A stretch of DNA of 20,165 nt from JBGSPQ01 sp041738505 (GTDB taxonomy: Bacteria > Patescibacteriota > Gracilibacteria > UBA1369), in contig JBGSPQ010000007.1 in the NCBI GenBank assembly GCA_041738505.1, positions 1-20,165 of the forward strand, read 5' to 3'. A program made the translations under genes and the position numbers. Shown in pieces: positions 1-7,710 of this stretch; the first letter of the stretch is position 1, and each line of letters opens with the position of its first letter. Under the pieces are notes generated by a model. That model ran no database searches, was not told the DNA's origin, and saw only the letters and a list, made by a program, of their open reading frames with translations.

Positions 1-1
1 G

Positions 2-1315
2 CAAATAAGGCGCATTGCCTCGGATTACAACCTTAACGGAATCAGGGAATGGGGTAAGAAAAACATTAAAGATTTGGCCGAAACCGTCAATAATCGCTTT
101 CACGCCGGATACCGCCTTCGCGGGATTGTGGATATGAAATTTCAACTGGGTGTTTATTACAACGATCTTGAAGTTGAAGTTAATTTTGATGATGATGATG
201 ATCCTGTATCACAAAAGCCGGTATCACAAAGAAAAAAACATGCTTCCGCGCCGGGTTATCAGGGATTTCGTTCACCCCCTCCGTCAATGGTCGCCTTCCC
301 GATACCCGAAAGCGTCCGGGGAATGGAGCAAACCCGGGAATCGCCGAAAATTGTTCTGGAACCCTCAATTACAATTAAGTCCGAACCACCGGCCAAACGT
401 CAACATGCTGCTCCAGCTCAAAAAGTCAGGGGGGAGGATCAACTACCTGTTGCCGTTCCAATACCGGCATCTGCTCCGGAAGAACAACCCGAATACAACA
501 CGCTGGAAAGCAAATTGGGTGCCCTGAAAGAACTCTATAAAAAAATGGTCATACCTCCCGCCGAAGGGGAAAAAGAAGCGAGAACCTCCAAAATGATTAT
601 CAGAATAATAGAATCGGTGCTGGCGATATGCGAGGATCCAGAATTCGCGGCAATAACAAGCCCCCAAAGGAAAGAAAGGCTTGCCGACTTCGCCTTAAGA
701 ATTTGCGTCCGATCAACTACCAAAAGCGGCGGGTTCAACATTAACGGCGTTGATATGAGCACTCTGTTAAACGAGGTCTGGGAACTTTCCCATGCGGGCA
801 ACACCGATAAAGAACTAATTCCGGTACTTGGTGGGATCAAATCCATACTGGATAAAATGGACGCCAAAGTGGAAGAATTAAAAATAAAACTCAGAGAAAA
901 CGAAGGTCAGCGCACTGCGATTGAGACGCTCCGCGAAACAATCAATGGGAAAAATGCTCTTATTGAAAATCTTCAGAAGGAGATGGAGGTAAGCCAGAAA
1001 TTGCTGGCGCAAAAGAAAATGGATAGAGACCGTCTGCAGGAGGATGCTCTAAGCCGTGGCGAAATGCCGGATGAAGAAGCGGAAAAAAACATGGCCGCGG
1101 ATATAAGGGAACTGATGTCCAAACTAATAGGCCTGGCAAGGACTATCAGCGGGACGGAGGAGGAAATAAACCGGCTTAACGAGACTCTGGCATCAATGCA
1201 TGAAAATCACTCACCGGATCCGGATATCACGAACGAACTGGAAAAGGTCAAACGCGATCGCGCTGAATTATTATCCAAACTTTCAATCTTAATTTCGAAA
1301 TACGACCATGCTTAA
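2..1315 (+). CDS. Coiled-coil protein of unknown function (5'-partial, enters from left edge)
   Basis: The frame is open from base 2 with no stop, and the first usable start inside the window is only a TTG at 74. The true start therefore very probably lies outside the window. Counting from the first codon, residues 1-60 look folded. Residues 62-166 form a low-complexity linker rich in Pro, Ser, Glu and Lys that opens with five Asp codons (GAT repeat, 188-202). A helical region follows at about 167-268, then heptad-rich coiled coil from about 278 to the end. No catalytic motif or membrane segment is visible. The last 8 bases overlap the start of the helicase-methyltransferase gene (ATGCTTAA), so translation is probably coupled and the two products may act together. 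I do not recognise the family. A scaffold or partner role for the downstream enzyme is inference from the overlap. Confidence 0.8.
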   Translation, partial: QIRRIASDYNLNGIREWGKKNIKDLAETVNNRFHAGYRLRGIVDMKFQLGVYYNDLEVEVNFDDDDDPVSQKPVSQRKKHASAPGYQGFRSPPPSMVAFPIPESVRGMEQTRESPKIVLEPSITIKSEPPAKRQHAAPAQKVRGEDQLPVAVPIPASAPEEQPEYNTLESKLGALKELYKKMVIPPAEGEKEARTSKMIIRIIESVLAICEDPEFAAITSPQRKERLADFALRICVRSTTKSGGFNINGVDMSTLLNEVWELSHAGNTDKELIPVLGGIKSILDKMDAKVEELKIKLRENEGQRTAIETLRETINGKNALIENLQKEMEVSQKLLAQKKMDRDRLQEDALSRGEMPDEEAEKNMAADIRELMSKLIGLARTISGTEEEINRLNETLASMHENHSPDPDITNELEKVKRDRAELLSKLSILISKYDHA

Positions 1316-4300
1316 ATTCAATGAATTAAAAAACATTGTTGAGGGTGAAAAACGGGAAATGGCAAGAACTAGACCCCAAAACCGCCGCGATATCAACAGC
1401 GTTTATATTGATTTTCTGGAGCATTTTCAGGGAAAAGATCTTAACACCGTAAGGGAGATAATGAATTTATGCCTTGATGTGGATCTTGAAATGGATTTTT
1501 CGGGGATTGATCCGGAACTGCTATCCGTCATAGGTAAAACGCGCAAAAAAATTCTGGGACAGATGATTTCCGCTCACTACGACAACGAATGCGAACAGAA
1601 GTTAAACGTTGGATCCCGCCAGGAGGCGGACCGGCTGATGCAGGAAAAGCAGGTCGCGCTCATAATGGTGGAATTGGTCCCCCAGTTAAGAAAAATCATC
1701 CAAGAAAAAAATATTGAGTCTTTCAACCAGAATAACATTCAGATAGAGGCAAACGGACTCTTTGACCGCCTGCGCGATGCCCTTCGCGATCCTCAGCTTA
1801 AACGCTACGACTGGGAAATGTTCAAAGACATGCTCCCCGATGATTTGCGCAAAAAATTTATTATCAGCGCCAGAGACGTCAACGACAATTACCTGAAGGA
1901 AATGATCAGGACCTACAGGTCTTTGATAGAAAAACTTGGCCCCGAAGTGGTTTTTCAATTTATACTTTCATTGCAGGATCCCAAAAATCCCCGCGTAAAG
2001 ATTGTTGATTTCGCGCGCTTTAAGAAAATTATTCCCGAATTTCTAGGTGCGGTGCACAAAGTGCCCGGGCATTATGCCGACGTCACCGAATTTCCGGAAG
2101 CTCTGCTGGATAATCCCGAAGCGGAGGAAGTGCTGTTCCTGCACTTAAGAAACGCCATATATGCCGAACTGGTTAAAGAAGATTCAGCCCTGGGAAGTTC
2201 CGGCGAGTCTTATCACATCAGATTATTACAGCTCAGAAAAAAAGTGGACGTTCTTCTGAAAAGCAAATTGGATCTAAAAATAGACGCCCAGCAAAGATTA
2301 TACGACAAAGCTTTTCACTATTTCGAAGAGGTGCTTTCCTATCCGTGTCTTCCCAACATGGAAAGATTCATCGCCGATCAGACCGGTAGGCACTATTTGC
2401 CTTCTCTTAGACAAAGAATTGCGGTCAAGGAAATCAAGGACAAGAAGAGAATGCTGGTGGGATTCTTTATGGGTCAGGGTAAAACGGCCACGGCTTTTCT
2501 TGCAAAAGAACATATTGGCGCCAAAAAAATGTTATACGTTTGCCCCACCAACATCAGGCGCGAAGTGGAAAAAGAAATAGCGAAATATTACAAACCCGGC
2601 CAACGGCCTTCCATCGGACTGATTGAGGGAGGGATGGAGGATCGTGAAAAACTGATTGCCCAAGCACTGGAACAGGATGTTGTTGTGGTTCCGTACAGTA
2701 TGTTAACCACGGAAATAGTTGAGGAACTGAAAAAAAGCAATTTTGACATGATGGTGGTGGACGAGGTTCAGGAGGTGAGAAATGAGCAGGGACGCAATAC
2801 AGAAGCCGTGCATGATTTGGCAAACGGCATCCCGAATCTGTATGAAAATGGCAACATCATTTTATTATCGGGTGATCCGACTCCCAATTCGCCCGAAGAC
2901 ATTGTCCCCCAGCTAAGACTTCTTGATAACGACAAATACGGGGAAATATCCAGCTTAAGGCAGGCCATCAAGAAAACCCATCCGCTGGAGGTAAGAAATT
3001 CAATACTCAGACATTTGTTGATTCTTGAGCAGGAGGAAAACTGGGCGCAATACGTGGATACCAGAAGTTATGCATTACATGGTGATGAAATGGAGCTTTA
3101 TAACGACATTCTTTTTGATATGAGCCTGCCGCCTCAGGTCAAATTGCAGAGATTGCACGCGGCAATCCTCAACCCTTCTCTTTACAGTCCTTACGAGGTG
3201 GAGTCGTCACTTTTCCAGTCTACAGTTGAAGCCGTGGAAGGATATCTTGCCGAGTATCCGGTCGTGGTGGTGGCCGAAAATATGTTGGCCCAGGGTGTGA
3301 CCAGGGAGCACGAAAAACTCCCCGGCATAAATTTTGCCGAACAACTTGCCAACTATTTTAAAGGCGGTGCGCAGGTGCATGTAATTGATGGCAAAACCAC
3401 CCAGACTCAGCGCGACGCGATTATGCGACAGGTAAAATCCGCCAACGAAAACTCCAAAAAAGAAGGTGCGAACCAAAAAGTCATTGTATTCGCGATGAGC
3501 GGAACAATGCGCCAGGGCACAAACGAATTTGCCACCGTCAACAGGGCGGTGCTGTTGGAGCCCACCTTTAACCGCGCGGACACTGTCCAGTTTGTCAAAA
3601 GATTTGCCAGAGGAGGAAATTCCGATGTCCAGGTTACCGTACTCATGGCCGAAGACACCTTGCACGTGGGGGTGGATCTGCATGCACAGAATAAATATGT
3701 TCACACCAGCCAGCTGAAATACGGCGGTTCACTTACAGACAACGACTTGGACTTTTTGGACGGGGACAAGCTGGATGAAACGATTCAGATCAGGGGGGAT
3801 CGCGTCAGTTTCGGTACCGAAATTTTTGAAAAACTTACAAGTCCCGGCGAAAAACTGCACAGGTTAAACGGCTATCTGCACGGCAGGGGATCCCATCGTT
3901 ACGGCGATTTTGTTGAGCAGTGCGGTGAATATTATGCCCAGCTCTATATGCGCAATCTGGAAAAATCTTATGCCGGAAACAACGCAAGATTTGTCGGTGG
4001 GATGATTAACATGCTTGAACGCAAGGGACTTGTAAAAGGAAAAATATACGCGGACTTGGGATGCGGCCCGTTAACGCTGGAAAACACTCTCAGCCCCGGT
4101 GACGGCAAACGAAGAGTAATCTACAGCACCGACCTGAACGGAAACCTTATGCACAAAGGCAGACAGAAATTACAGAAGCATAAAATTTGGATTGAACCCG
4201 AACGCATGTCCTGTGGCTCAATAACGGATCTGTCCGATTATGGGACCGGAATGTTTGATCTTGTAAATTGCGCACTGGCTCTTGAATACACGCGTCTTGA

Positions 4301-5156
4301 AACCAGAATAAAAAGTCCGGAAAGGGACGAGCGTGTAAGAACTCTGGTTGAGGCCAATCGTGTTCTGCGCGAAGGGGGAATTTATCTGCTCACCATAGCC
4401 GAGGATTCCTGCACACCCGAAGAATTTACCGGCCTCTGCCATGTGATGCAAAAACATTTTGGATTTGAAATTATGGGTGAATACACGGGAAGCGCCGAAT
4501 CAGTCTGCCAACCGGGCGAGCCGGGTTTTCAAGTACATTGTGCCGTAGCCAAAAAGGTTGGCGAACCTAATCTGGAGGGATTGAACCTTAAAGACATGAC
4601 CCTCTCAAGGGTTGCGGAAGAAAAGCCCGCCCGTGGTGGAAAACCGCTTAAGCGCGACATCAATGCCCATAAAGGTTTTGCGCACACCAAATTCAGAATA
4701 AACCGCCACGAGGAGGAGGTGTTTAGAATGGATGCCGAAACGGAAAAAGAAATTAATGAATACAATCAACGAGTTTACGAAGCGGCCGGATATTTAAGAG
4801 TATTGTTAATTCGCAATGGAGGCAGTCTGCTTAACCTTAAGGAGGAGGATAAACAGGAACTTAAGCGCAGAAAAATATCAGTCAGTGTTAAGCCCGCTAA
4901 AAATGAATACAGATTCCGCTTATGGTCTCAGGAAGTGCTGGAGCCGATCTATCCCGTCGCCGATAGTATTGTTCTGGCGGAGGAGATAGTTTCCAGAACT
5001 GCAATGGTGGGCGAAAATCAATTGAATCAAGTGGATATCCTGCATTTAAAAACTTTTGGCATCACTCCCCTGTTCAATTTTGCGGATAAGAAATTTGAAA
5101 TTCAAATTTTGGGCCAAAACGAAACATTCAGGCTCTTTGAGGGGCGCAACAGGTAG
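1308..5156 (+). CDS. SNF2-type helicase/ATPase fused to a class I SAM-dependent methyltransferase
   Basis: 1282 aa. Residues 1-370 are mostly helical and unassigned. The SNF2 core follows: motif I GFFMGQGKT (385-393, Lys392), motif Ia KKMLYVCPTNI, and motif II DEVQ (485-488) in the SNF2-like context DEVQEVRNEQGRNTEAV. Motif III-like LLSGDPTPNSPEDI comes next, then the C-terminal lobe with QGTNEFATVNRAVLLEP and the arginine-finger motif QFVKRFARGG. A methyltransferase fold comes after that: motif I DLGCGP (916-921), acidic Asp942, motif IV-like FDLVNCALALEYTR from 983, and NRVLREGGIYLLTIAED. There is no N/D-P-P-Y motif, so it resembles Methyltransf_11-type enzymes more than adenine or N4-cytosine DNA methylases. 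The last ~200 residues are unassigned. SNF2 proteins translocate on duplex DNA; the methyl acceptor is unknown. Helicase-methyltransferase pairs occur in phage-defence and antirestriction systems, but no nuclease is present here. Start ATG 1308 overlaps the upstream stop. Confidence 0.87.
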   Translation: MLKFNELKNIVEGEKREMARTRPQNRRDINSVYIDFLEHFQGKDLNTVREIMNLCLDVDLEMDFSGIDPELLSVIGKTRKKILGQMISAHYDNECEQKLNVGSRQEADRLMQEKQVALIMVELVPQLRKIIQEKNIESFNQNNIQIEANGLFDRLRDALRDPQLKRYDWEMFKDMLPDDLRKKFIISARDVNDNYLKEMIRTYRSLIEKLGPEVVFQFILSLQDPKNPRVKIVDFARFKKIIPEFLGAVHKVPGHYADVTEFPEALLDNPEAEEVLFLHLRNAIYAELVKEDSALGSSGESYHIRLLQLRKKVDVLLKSKLDLKIDAQQRLYDKAFHYFEEVLSYPCLPNMERFIADQTGRHYLPSLRQRIAVKEIKDKKRMLVGFFMGQGKTATAFLAKEHIGAKKMLYVCPTNIRREVEKEIAKYYKPGQRPSIGLIEGGMEDREKLIAQALEQDVVVVPYSMLTTEIVEELKKSNFDMMVVDEVQEVRNEQGRNTEAVHDLANGIPNLYENGNIILLSGDPTPNSPEDIVPQLRLLDNDKYGEISSLRQAIKKTHPLEVRNSILRHLLILEQEENWAQYVDTRSYALHGDEMELYNDILFDMSLPPQVKLQRLHAAILNPSLYSPYEVESSLFQSTVEAVEGYLAEYPVVVVAENMLAQGVTREHEKLPGINFAEQLANYFKGGAQVHVIDGKTTQTQRDAIMRQVKSANENSKKEGANQKVIVFAMSGTMRQGTNEFATVNRAVLLEPTFNRADTVQFVKRFARGGNSDVQVTVLMAEDTLHVGVDLHAQNKYVHTSQLKYGGSLTDNDLDFLDGDKLDETIQIRGDRVSFGTEIFEKLTSPGEKLHRLNGYLHGRGSHRYGDFVEQCGEYYAQLYMRNLEKSYAGNNARFVGGMINMLERKGLVKGKIYADLGCGPLTLENTLSPGDGKRRVIYSTDLNGNLMHKGRQKLQKHKIWIEPERMSCGSITDLSDYGTGMFDLVNCALALEYTRLETRIKSPERDERVRTLVEANRVLREGGIYLLTIAEDSCTPEEFTGLCHVMQKHFGFEIMGEYTGSAESVCQPGEPGFQVHCAVAKKVGEPNLEGLNLKDMTLSRVAEEKPARGGKPLKRDINAHKGFAHTKFRINRHEEEVFRMDAETEKEINEYNQRVYEAAGYLRVLLIRNGGSLLNLKEEDKQELKRRKISVSVKPAKNEYRFRLWSQEVLEPIYPVADSIVLAEEIVSRTAMVGENQLNQVDILHLKTFGITPLFNFADKKFEIQILGQNETFRLFEGRNR

Positions 5157-5160
5157 TCGA

Positions 5161-5181
5161 AAGGGTGCCATAGGCAGCCTT
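5161..5181. terminator. Possible weak bidirectional terminator hairpin
   Basis: AAGG-G-TGCC / GGCA-G-CCTT pairs around an ATA loop, with one internal G:G mismatch. It sits in the 28-base gap between two convergent genes (stops at 5156 and 5185). The position fits a shared terminator, but there is only a short T run (AGTTT) on the plus side, so termination strength is uncertain. Confidence 0.35.
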
Positions 5182-5184
5182 AGT

Positions 5185-5994
5185 TTAAACATTTACCTTG
5201 GCTCTCACCAGCTCCCGATATTCCCCGGCGTCATCGGTGTTTGTTGTAATCACGCGGTTTTCAGGATCAACCAACTGTGCCGTGATATTGCATTTGGGAT
5301 CCATGATTCCGTGGTAAGAGTCGCGGATATCTCTAATCAGCCGCACGTGGTCATCAATTGAATGAATATCGGCTCCCCCGCGTTTAGCCACGCCCACGCC
5401 GCCGCAACCCGGAGCTCCGTCAATACCGGCATGCAACACCAACTCGCCGATTTTCCACCTGTTTTCGGAAATCTGTCTGACAATATCCCGCAGATATCTC
5501 CAGTGATGGGGGGGAACGGCCTCTGCTATTTTGGGATGCAGGAATACAATCGAGCCCGGATGGGTGATTTGCCCATCCTGTGTTGCCGGCCGCACATCCC
5601 CTGTGTTTTCCGTGCCGTTTTCATTATTGCCGGCCCCTTTGTCGTCCAGCCTTCTGTCCACGCAGGTCCATTCAAGGCGGTCAATCAGGTCAAAGTGTAC
5701 AAATTCTCTTTCCTCTCCGTCAACAATCCGGACTGACATTCCCTTGTTCACAAAAAAATCCTTCAAAGGCCTTAAATCGCCGGCCAGATTTTTAGGTATG
5801 GTAATATACATTTCTTTTTTGCCCGGTTCATTATGGCTGAATGCAACATTTGCCGTGTCCAGCAGTGAGTCCATAAAATCCTCCGAAGATCTCATTAGCG
5901 TGTTTAGAGGCAGACGGACGGTATAACTGTTTTTCTCGTCAAACGAACGGGTCAGCTCGGTTGGAGCCACATCAAGATGGTAGTTGTGATTCAT
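5185..5994 (-). CDS. Orphan protein with C-x-D-x-R and H...CGG motifs
   Basis: 269 aa, soluble, with no signal peptide or membrane segment. Residues 1-105 look like a mixed alpha/beta domain. At 111-115 there is WTCVDRR (Cys111, Asp113, Arg115), then a polar insert rich in Gly, Asn and Asp (116-145). A helical part follows, and then ELVLHAGIDGAPGCGGVGVA (His188, Cys197). The order C-x-D-x-R, then a His, then a Cys-Gly-Gly recalls the zinc site of beta-carbonic anhydrases. In that family the second pair is H-x2-C, whereas here it is H-x8-C, so the resemblance is only suggestive. Start ATG at 5992-5994 has no Shine-Dalgarno. A TTGACT/TATTTT promoter lies upstream in the divergent region shared with ispE. 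The gene converges on the helicase gene. Function unknown. Confidence 0.72.
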   Translation of the reverse strand: MNHNYHLDVAPTELTRSFDEKNSYTVRLPLNTLMRSSEDFMDSLLDTANVAFSHNEPGKKEMYITIPKNLAGDLRPLKDFFVNKGMSVRIVDGEEREFVHFDLIDRLEWTCVDRRLDDKGAGNNENGTENTGDVRPATQDGQITHPGSIVFLHPKIAEAVPPHHWRYLRDIVRQISENRWKIGELVLHAGIDGAPGCGGVGVAKRGGADIHSIDDHVRLIRDIRDSYHGIMDPKCNITAQLVDPENRVITTNTDDAGEYRELVRAKVNV

Positions 5995-6033
5995 TGTAAT
6001 TTGGTAAAGTTATAAAAAATCTTGCGAAGAGAA

Positions 6034-6061
6034 AAAATATAAGTTTCCGCCGGTAAGTCAA
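6034..6061 (-). promoter_or_regulatory. Probable sigma70-type promoter for the 5185-5994 gene
   Basis: Read on the minus strand: TTGACT (-35, 6056-6061), a 16-base spacer, then TATTTT (-10, 6034-6039), about 40 bases ahead of the ATG at 5994. It lies in the 162-base divergent region shared with ispE. Found by consensus matching only. Confidence 0.45.
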
Positions 6062-6132
6062 GACTGACAGTAAAATTTTTATTCCGTGGGCGCCCCGTAT
6101 TGACAGGAATCGTCAAATAAAGCACTTTCAGT

Positions 6133-6144
6133 CTGCACGTGCAG
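6133..6144. promoter_or_regulatory. 12-bp perfect palindrome CTGCACGTGCAG upstream of ispE
   Basis: This self-complementary 12-mer with a CACGTG core ends 12 bases before the ispE ATG, where a regulator bound to DNA, or a small hairpin in the leader, could affect expression. A TTGACA lies at 6100-6105 but has no convincing -10 at the right distance. The first 11 bases recur at 16227-16237 in the array's non-coding region. Regulatory function is inferred. Confidence 0.35.
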
Positions 6145-6156
6145 AAATAAGTACTT

Positions 6157-7038
6157 ATGAAAAAAGAAAAAACCCTCACCCTTCTCTCGCCCGCCAAAAT
6201 CAACCTTACACTGGATGTTTTGGGGATTGATCCTGCTCCCGCCAACACGCAGGGCTATCATTTTGTGGATACCGTTATGCACGAAATCGGCCTTGCCGAT
6301 GAGCTTACTTTTACTCTTTTGGATGAGGATAAAATCATTATAGAAAGCGATAATCCCACTCTGCCAACCGGAGAAAAAAACACCATTTTCAAAGCGATTA
6401 AACTGCTTGAGCCGCTGAGAAAAGCCAAAAAACAACAAAGCGCGCGCGGCATAAAAGTTGAAATAAAAAAAAATATCCCTTTGTCTTCGGGGCTGGGGGG
6501 CGGATCATCCAACGCCGCAACCGCGTTGAAAGCGCTGAATCAATTATGGCAATTGAAATTGTTCCCCTCCCGTCTGCGCCTTTTGGCTGCCAAAATCGGC
6601 ATGGACGCCCCTTTTTTTATTGAGGGAGGAACGGCGCATTGCACTCACTACGGCGAAAAAGTCCAAATCCTCCCCACCGTCAAACTCCCCCCGCACCTAA
6701 TCGTCATGGACGACGAAAAATCATCAACAAAAGAAATGTATGAGGGCTTAAGTGCTGCCCCGCCCCCACTATCAAAAATGTTATCAAAAAGACAACATTT
6801 ATTAGATACCTTTTCAATCAACACCTCCTCCTGTCGCAACGCCTTTGACGTTCACCAAAGCCAAAAAAACCGCGCCCTCCAAAAAAAGTTGTTACAACTT
6901 GGGGCCACCGTCGTACATACATGCGGTTCCGGTCCGGCCCTTTATGCTCTTTTTGAATCCGAAATGATCAAACGGAAAGTTTATAAAGAATTGAAGGGAC
7001 ATGTCAGATTTATCTGGCAGAACCAAAACAAAAATTAA
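6157..7038 (+). CDS. ispE: 4-diphosphocytidyl-2-C-methyl-D-erythritol kinase (IspE)
   Basis: 293 aa GHMP-superfamily kinase. It phosphorylates the 2-hydroxyl of CDP-methylerythritol with ATP, in the MEP route to IPP and DMAPP, in the cytosol. Visible motifs: PAKINLTLDV (12-21, with the substrate-site Lys14), the glycine-rich ATP loop IPLSSGLGGGSSNAA (107-121), GMDAPFFIEGGTA (148-160, whose Asp150 matches the catalytic Asp), and HTCGSGPALYALF (254-266). Length is normal for the family (about 280-310 aa). The N-terminal region carries a small insert (IDPAPANTQG) where many homologues have R-x-DG-YH. There is no Shine-Dalgarno before ATG 6157. A small secreted-protein gene follows 18 bases after the stop and probably shares the transcript, which would end at the 7528 terminator. 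No other MEP gene is in the window. Confidence 0.96.
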   Translation: MKKEKTLTLLSPAKINLTLDVLGIDPAPANTQGYHFVDTVMHEIGLADELTFTLLDEDKIIIESDNPTLPTGEKNTIFKAIKLLEPLRKAKKQQSARGIKVEIKKNIPLSSGLGGGSSNAATALKALNQLWQLKLFPSRLRLLAAKIGMDAPFFIEGGTAHCTHYGEKVQILPTVKLPPHLIVMDDEKSSTKEMYEGLSAAPPPLSKMLSKRQHLLDTFSINTSSCRNAFDVHQSQKNRALQKKLLQLGATVVHTCGSGPALYALFESEMIKRKVYKELKGHVRFIWQNQNKN

Positions 7039-7056
7039 CCTTAACCATATACATTT

Positions 7057-7500
7057 ATGAACAACTTTTTGAAGGGAGTAGTGGCTGCCCTTGGCTTACT
7101 GACACTGTCGATTGCCATCGTGCCCGCGGTGTTGGCGGAGACCCCCGATGATTCGGCAACAGTCAATCTTCCAACCGACCGCGCCGCAATCATCGCCGAA
7201 AGGGAACAATGGCGCGAACAGCAAGAAGAAAGGCGTGCGGAATTTGAAAGCATGACCTTTGAAGAAAAAAAGGAACACATGCTAACCCGCATTGACGAAA
7301 ACATCACAAAGCTCACCGAAGTGCGCGGACAAATAGCCGCCGCAACCACGGAAGAAGAGCTTCTTGCTCTGCGCGGTCCCAACATGGCCGGTGAAGGCAT
7401 GGGAATGGGCGGCCCCGGGATGCGTGGCAACAAAGGATTTGGACAAGTCCGCGGCAACGGCCCGGCATTCAACAATCAGGAAGATCAATCGTCCGAATAA
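7057..7500 (+). CDS. Small secreted helical protein with Gly/Met-rich tail
   Basis: 147 aa. A clear Sec signal peptide is present: a short N-region with Lys6, a hydrophobic core at about 8-24, and a signal peptidase I site after AVLA (residue 27). The mature part begins ETPDD and is highly charged and helical (about 45-110, many Glu, Arg and Lys; EREQWREQQEERRAEFE). It ends in a flexible tail rich in Gly, Met and Asn (MAGEGMGMGGPGMRGN). There are no cysteines, no lipobox and no C-terminal anchor, so a free extracellular or wall-associated protein is likely. It starts 18 bases after ispE without a Shine-Dalgarno, and a strong terminator follows. I do not recognise the family. The helical mature region only loosely recalls small envelope-stress proteins, and that is not a claim of homology. 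Confidence 0.8.
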   Translation: MNNFLKGVVAALGLLTLSIAIVPAVLAETPDDSATVNLPTDRAAIIAEREQWREQQEERRAEFESMTFEEKKEHMLTRIDENITKLTEVRGQIAAATTEEELLALRGPNMAGEGMGMGGPGMRGNKGFGQVRGNGPAFNNQEDQSSE

Positions 7501-7527
7501 ATCATTCAGTTACATTTGAGAGAACAA

Positions 7528-7559
7528 AAAAACACCCCTCCCACGCGAGGGGTGTTTTT
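7528..7559 (+). terminator. Strong intrinsic terminator after the ispE operon
   Basis: A perfect 13-bp stem (AAAAACACCCCTC, 7528-7540, with GAGGGGTGTTTTT, 7547-7559) closes a 6-base CCACGC loop. The GC-rich core is followed by a five-T run that is itself part of the stem. The A-tract on the other side means it could also work on the minus strand. It lies 27 bases after the stop at 7500. Confidence 0.93.
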
Positions 7560-7572
7560 AAACGAGAATAAA

Positions 7573-7581
7573 TGGTAAAAT
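7573..7581 (+). promoter_or_regulatory. Extended -10 promoter (TGGTAAAAT) for the 7603/7711 gene
   Basis: TGGTAAAAT is an extended -10 element (TGn plus TAAAAT) with no clear -35. The same nine bases occur at 15203-15211 ahead of the DUF4256 gene. It would start transcription near 7588, leaving a leader of about 15 bases to the ATG at 7603. A second -10-like TATAAT at 7593-7598 lies too close to that ATG to give a leader, but would suit the start at 7711. Confidence 0.5.
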
Positions 7582-7602
7582 ATTAAGATTCTTATAATAT
7601 AC

Positions 7603-7686
7603 ATGCCAACAAACCCCAATTTAAACAGAGGAAATGACCGAGTAAAAGAAAGTCCGGATGAAAAACCCGAAGATGGCTTGGAATAG
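7603..7686 (+). CDS. 27-codon ORF in frame with the next gene, ended by a single amber codon
   Basis: ATG CCA ACA... runs 27 codons to TAG at 7684-7686. The peptide is hydrophilic (MPTNPNLNRGND..., ending KPEDGLE). It lies in the same frame as the 312-aa ORF at 7711, and the eight codons between the TAG and ATG 7711 (GENQLREN) contain no other stop. The composition continues smoothly into the disordered start of the downstream protein. It is therefore either the true N-terminus broken by a nonsense change or sequencing error, a leader peptide, or a readthrough site. The promoter at 7573 is placed correctly for this ATG. Confidence 0.5.
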   Translation: MPTNPNLNRGNDRVKESPDEKPEDGLE

Positions 7687-7710
7687 GGGGAAAATCAGTT
7701 AAGAGAGAAT

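Noticed and set aside
188..230. (GAT)5 run and a 15-base near-repeat (GTATCACAAA twice)
   Set aside because: Codes for Asp-Asp-Asp-Asp-Asp and PVSQKPVSQR in a disordered linker; ordinary low-complexity slippage.
3960..4560. Methyltransferase domain as an adenine or N4-cytosine DNA methylase
   Set aside because: Motif IV reads FDLVNCALALEY with no N/D-P-P-Y/F; a small-molecule, RNA or protein acceptor is at least as likely.
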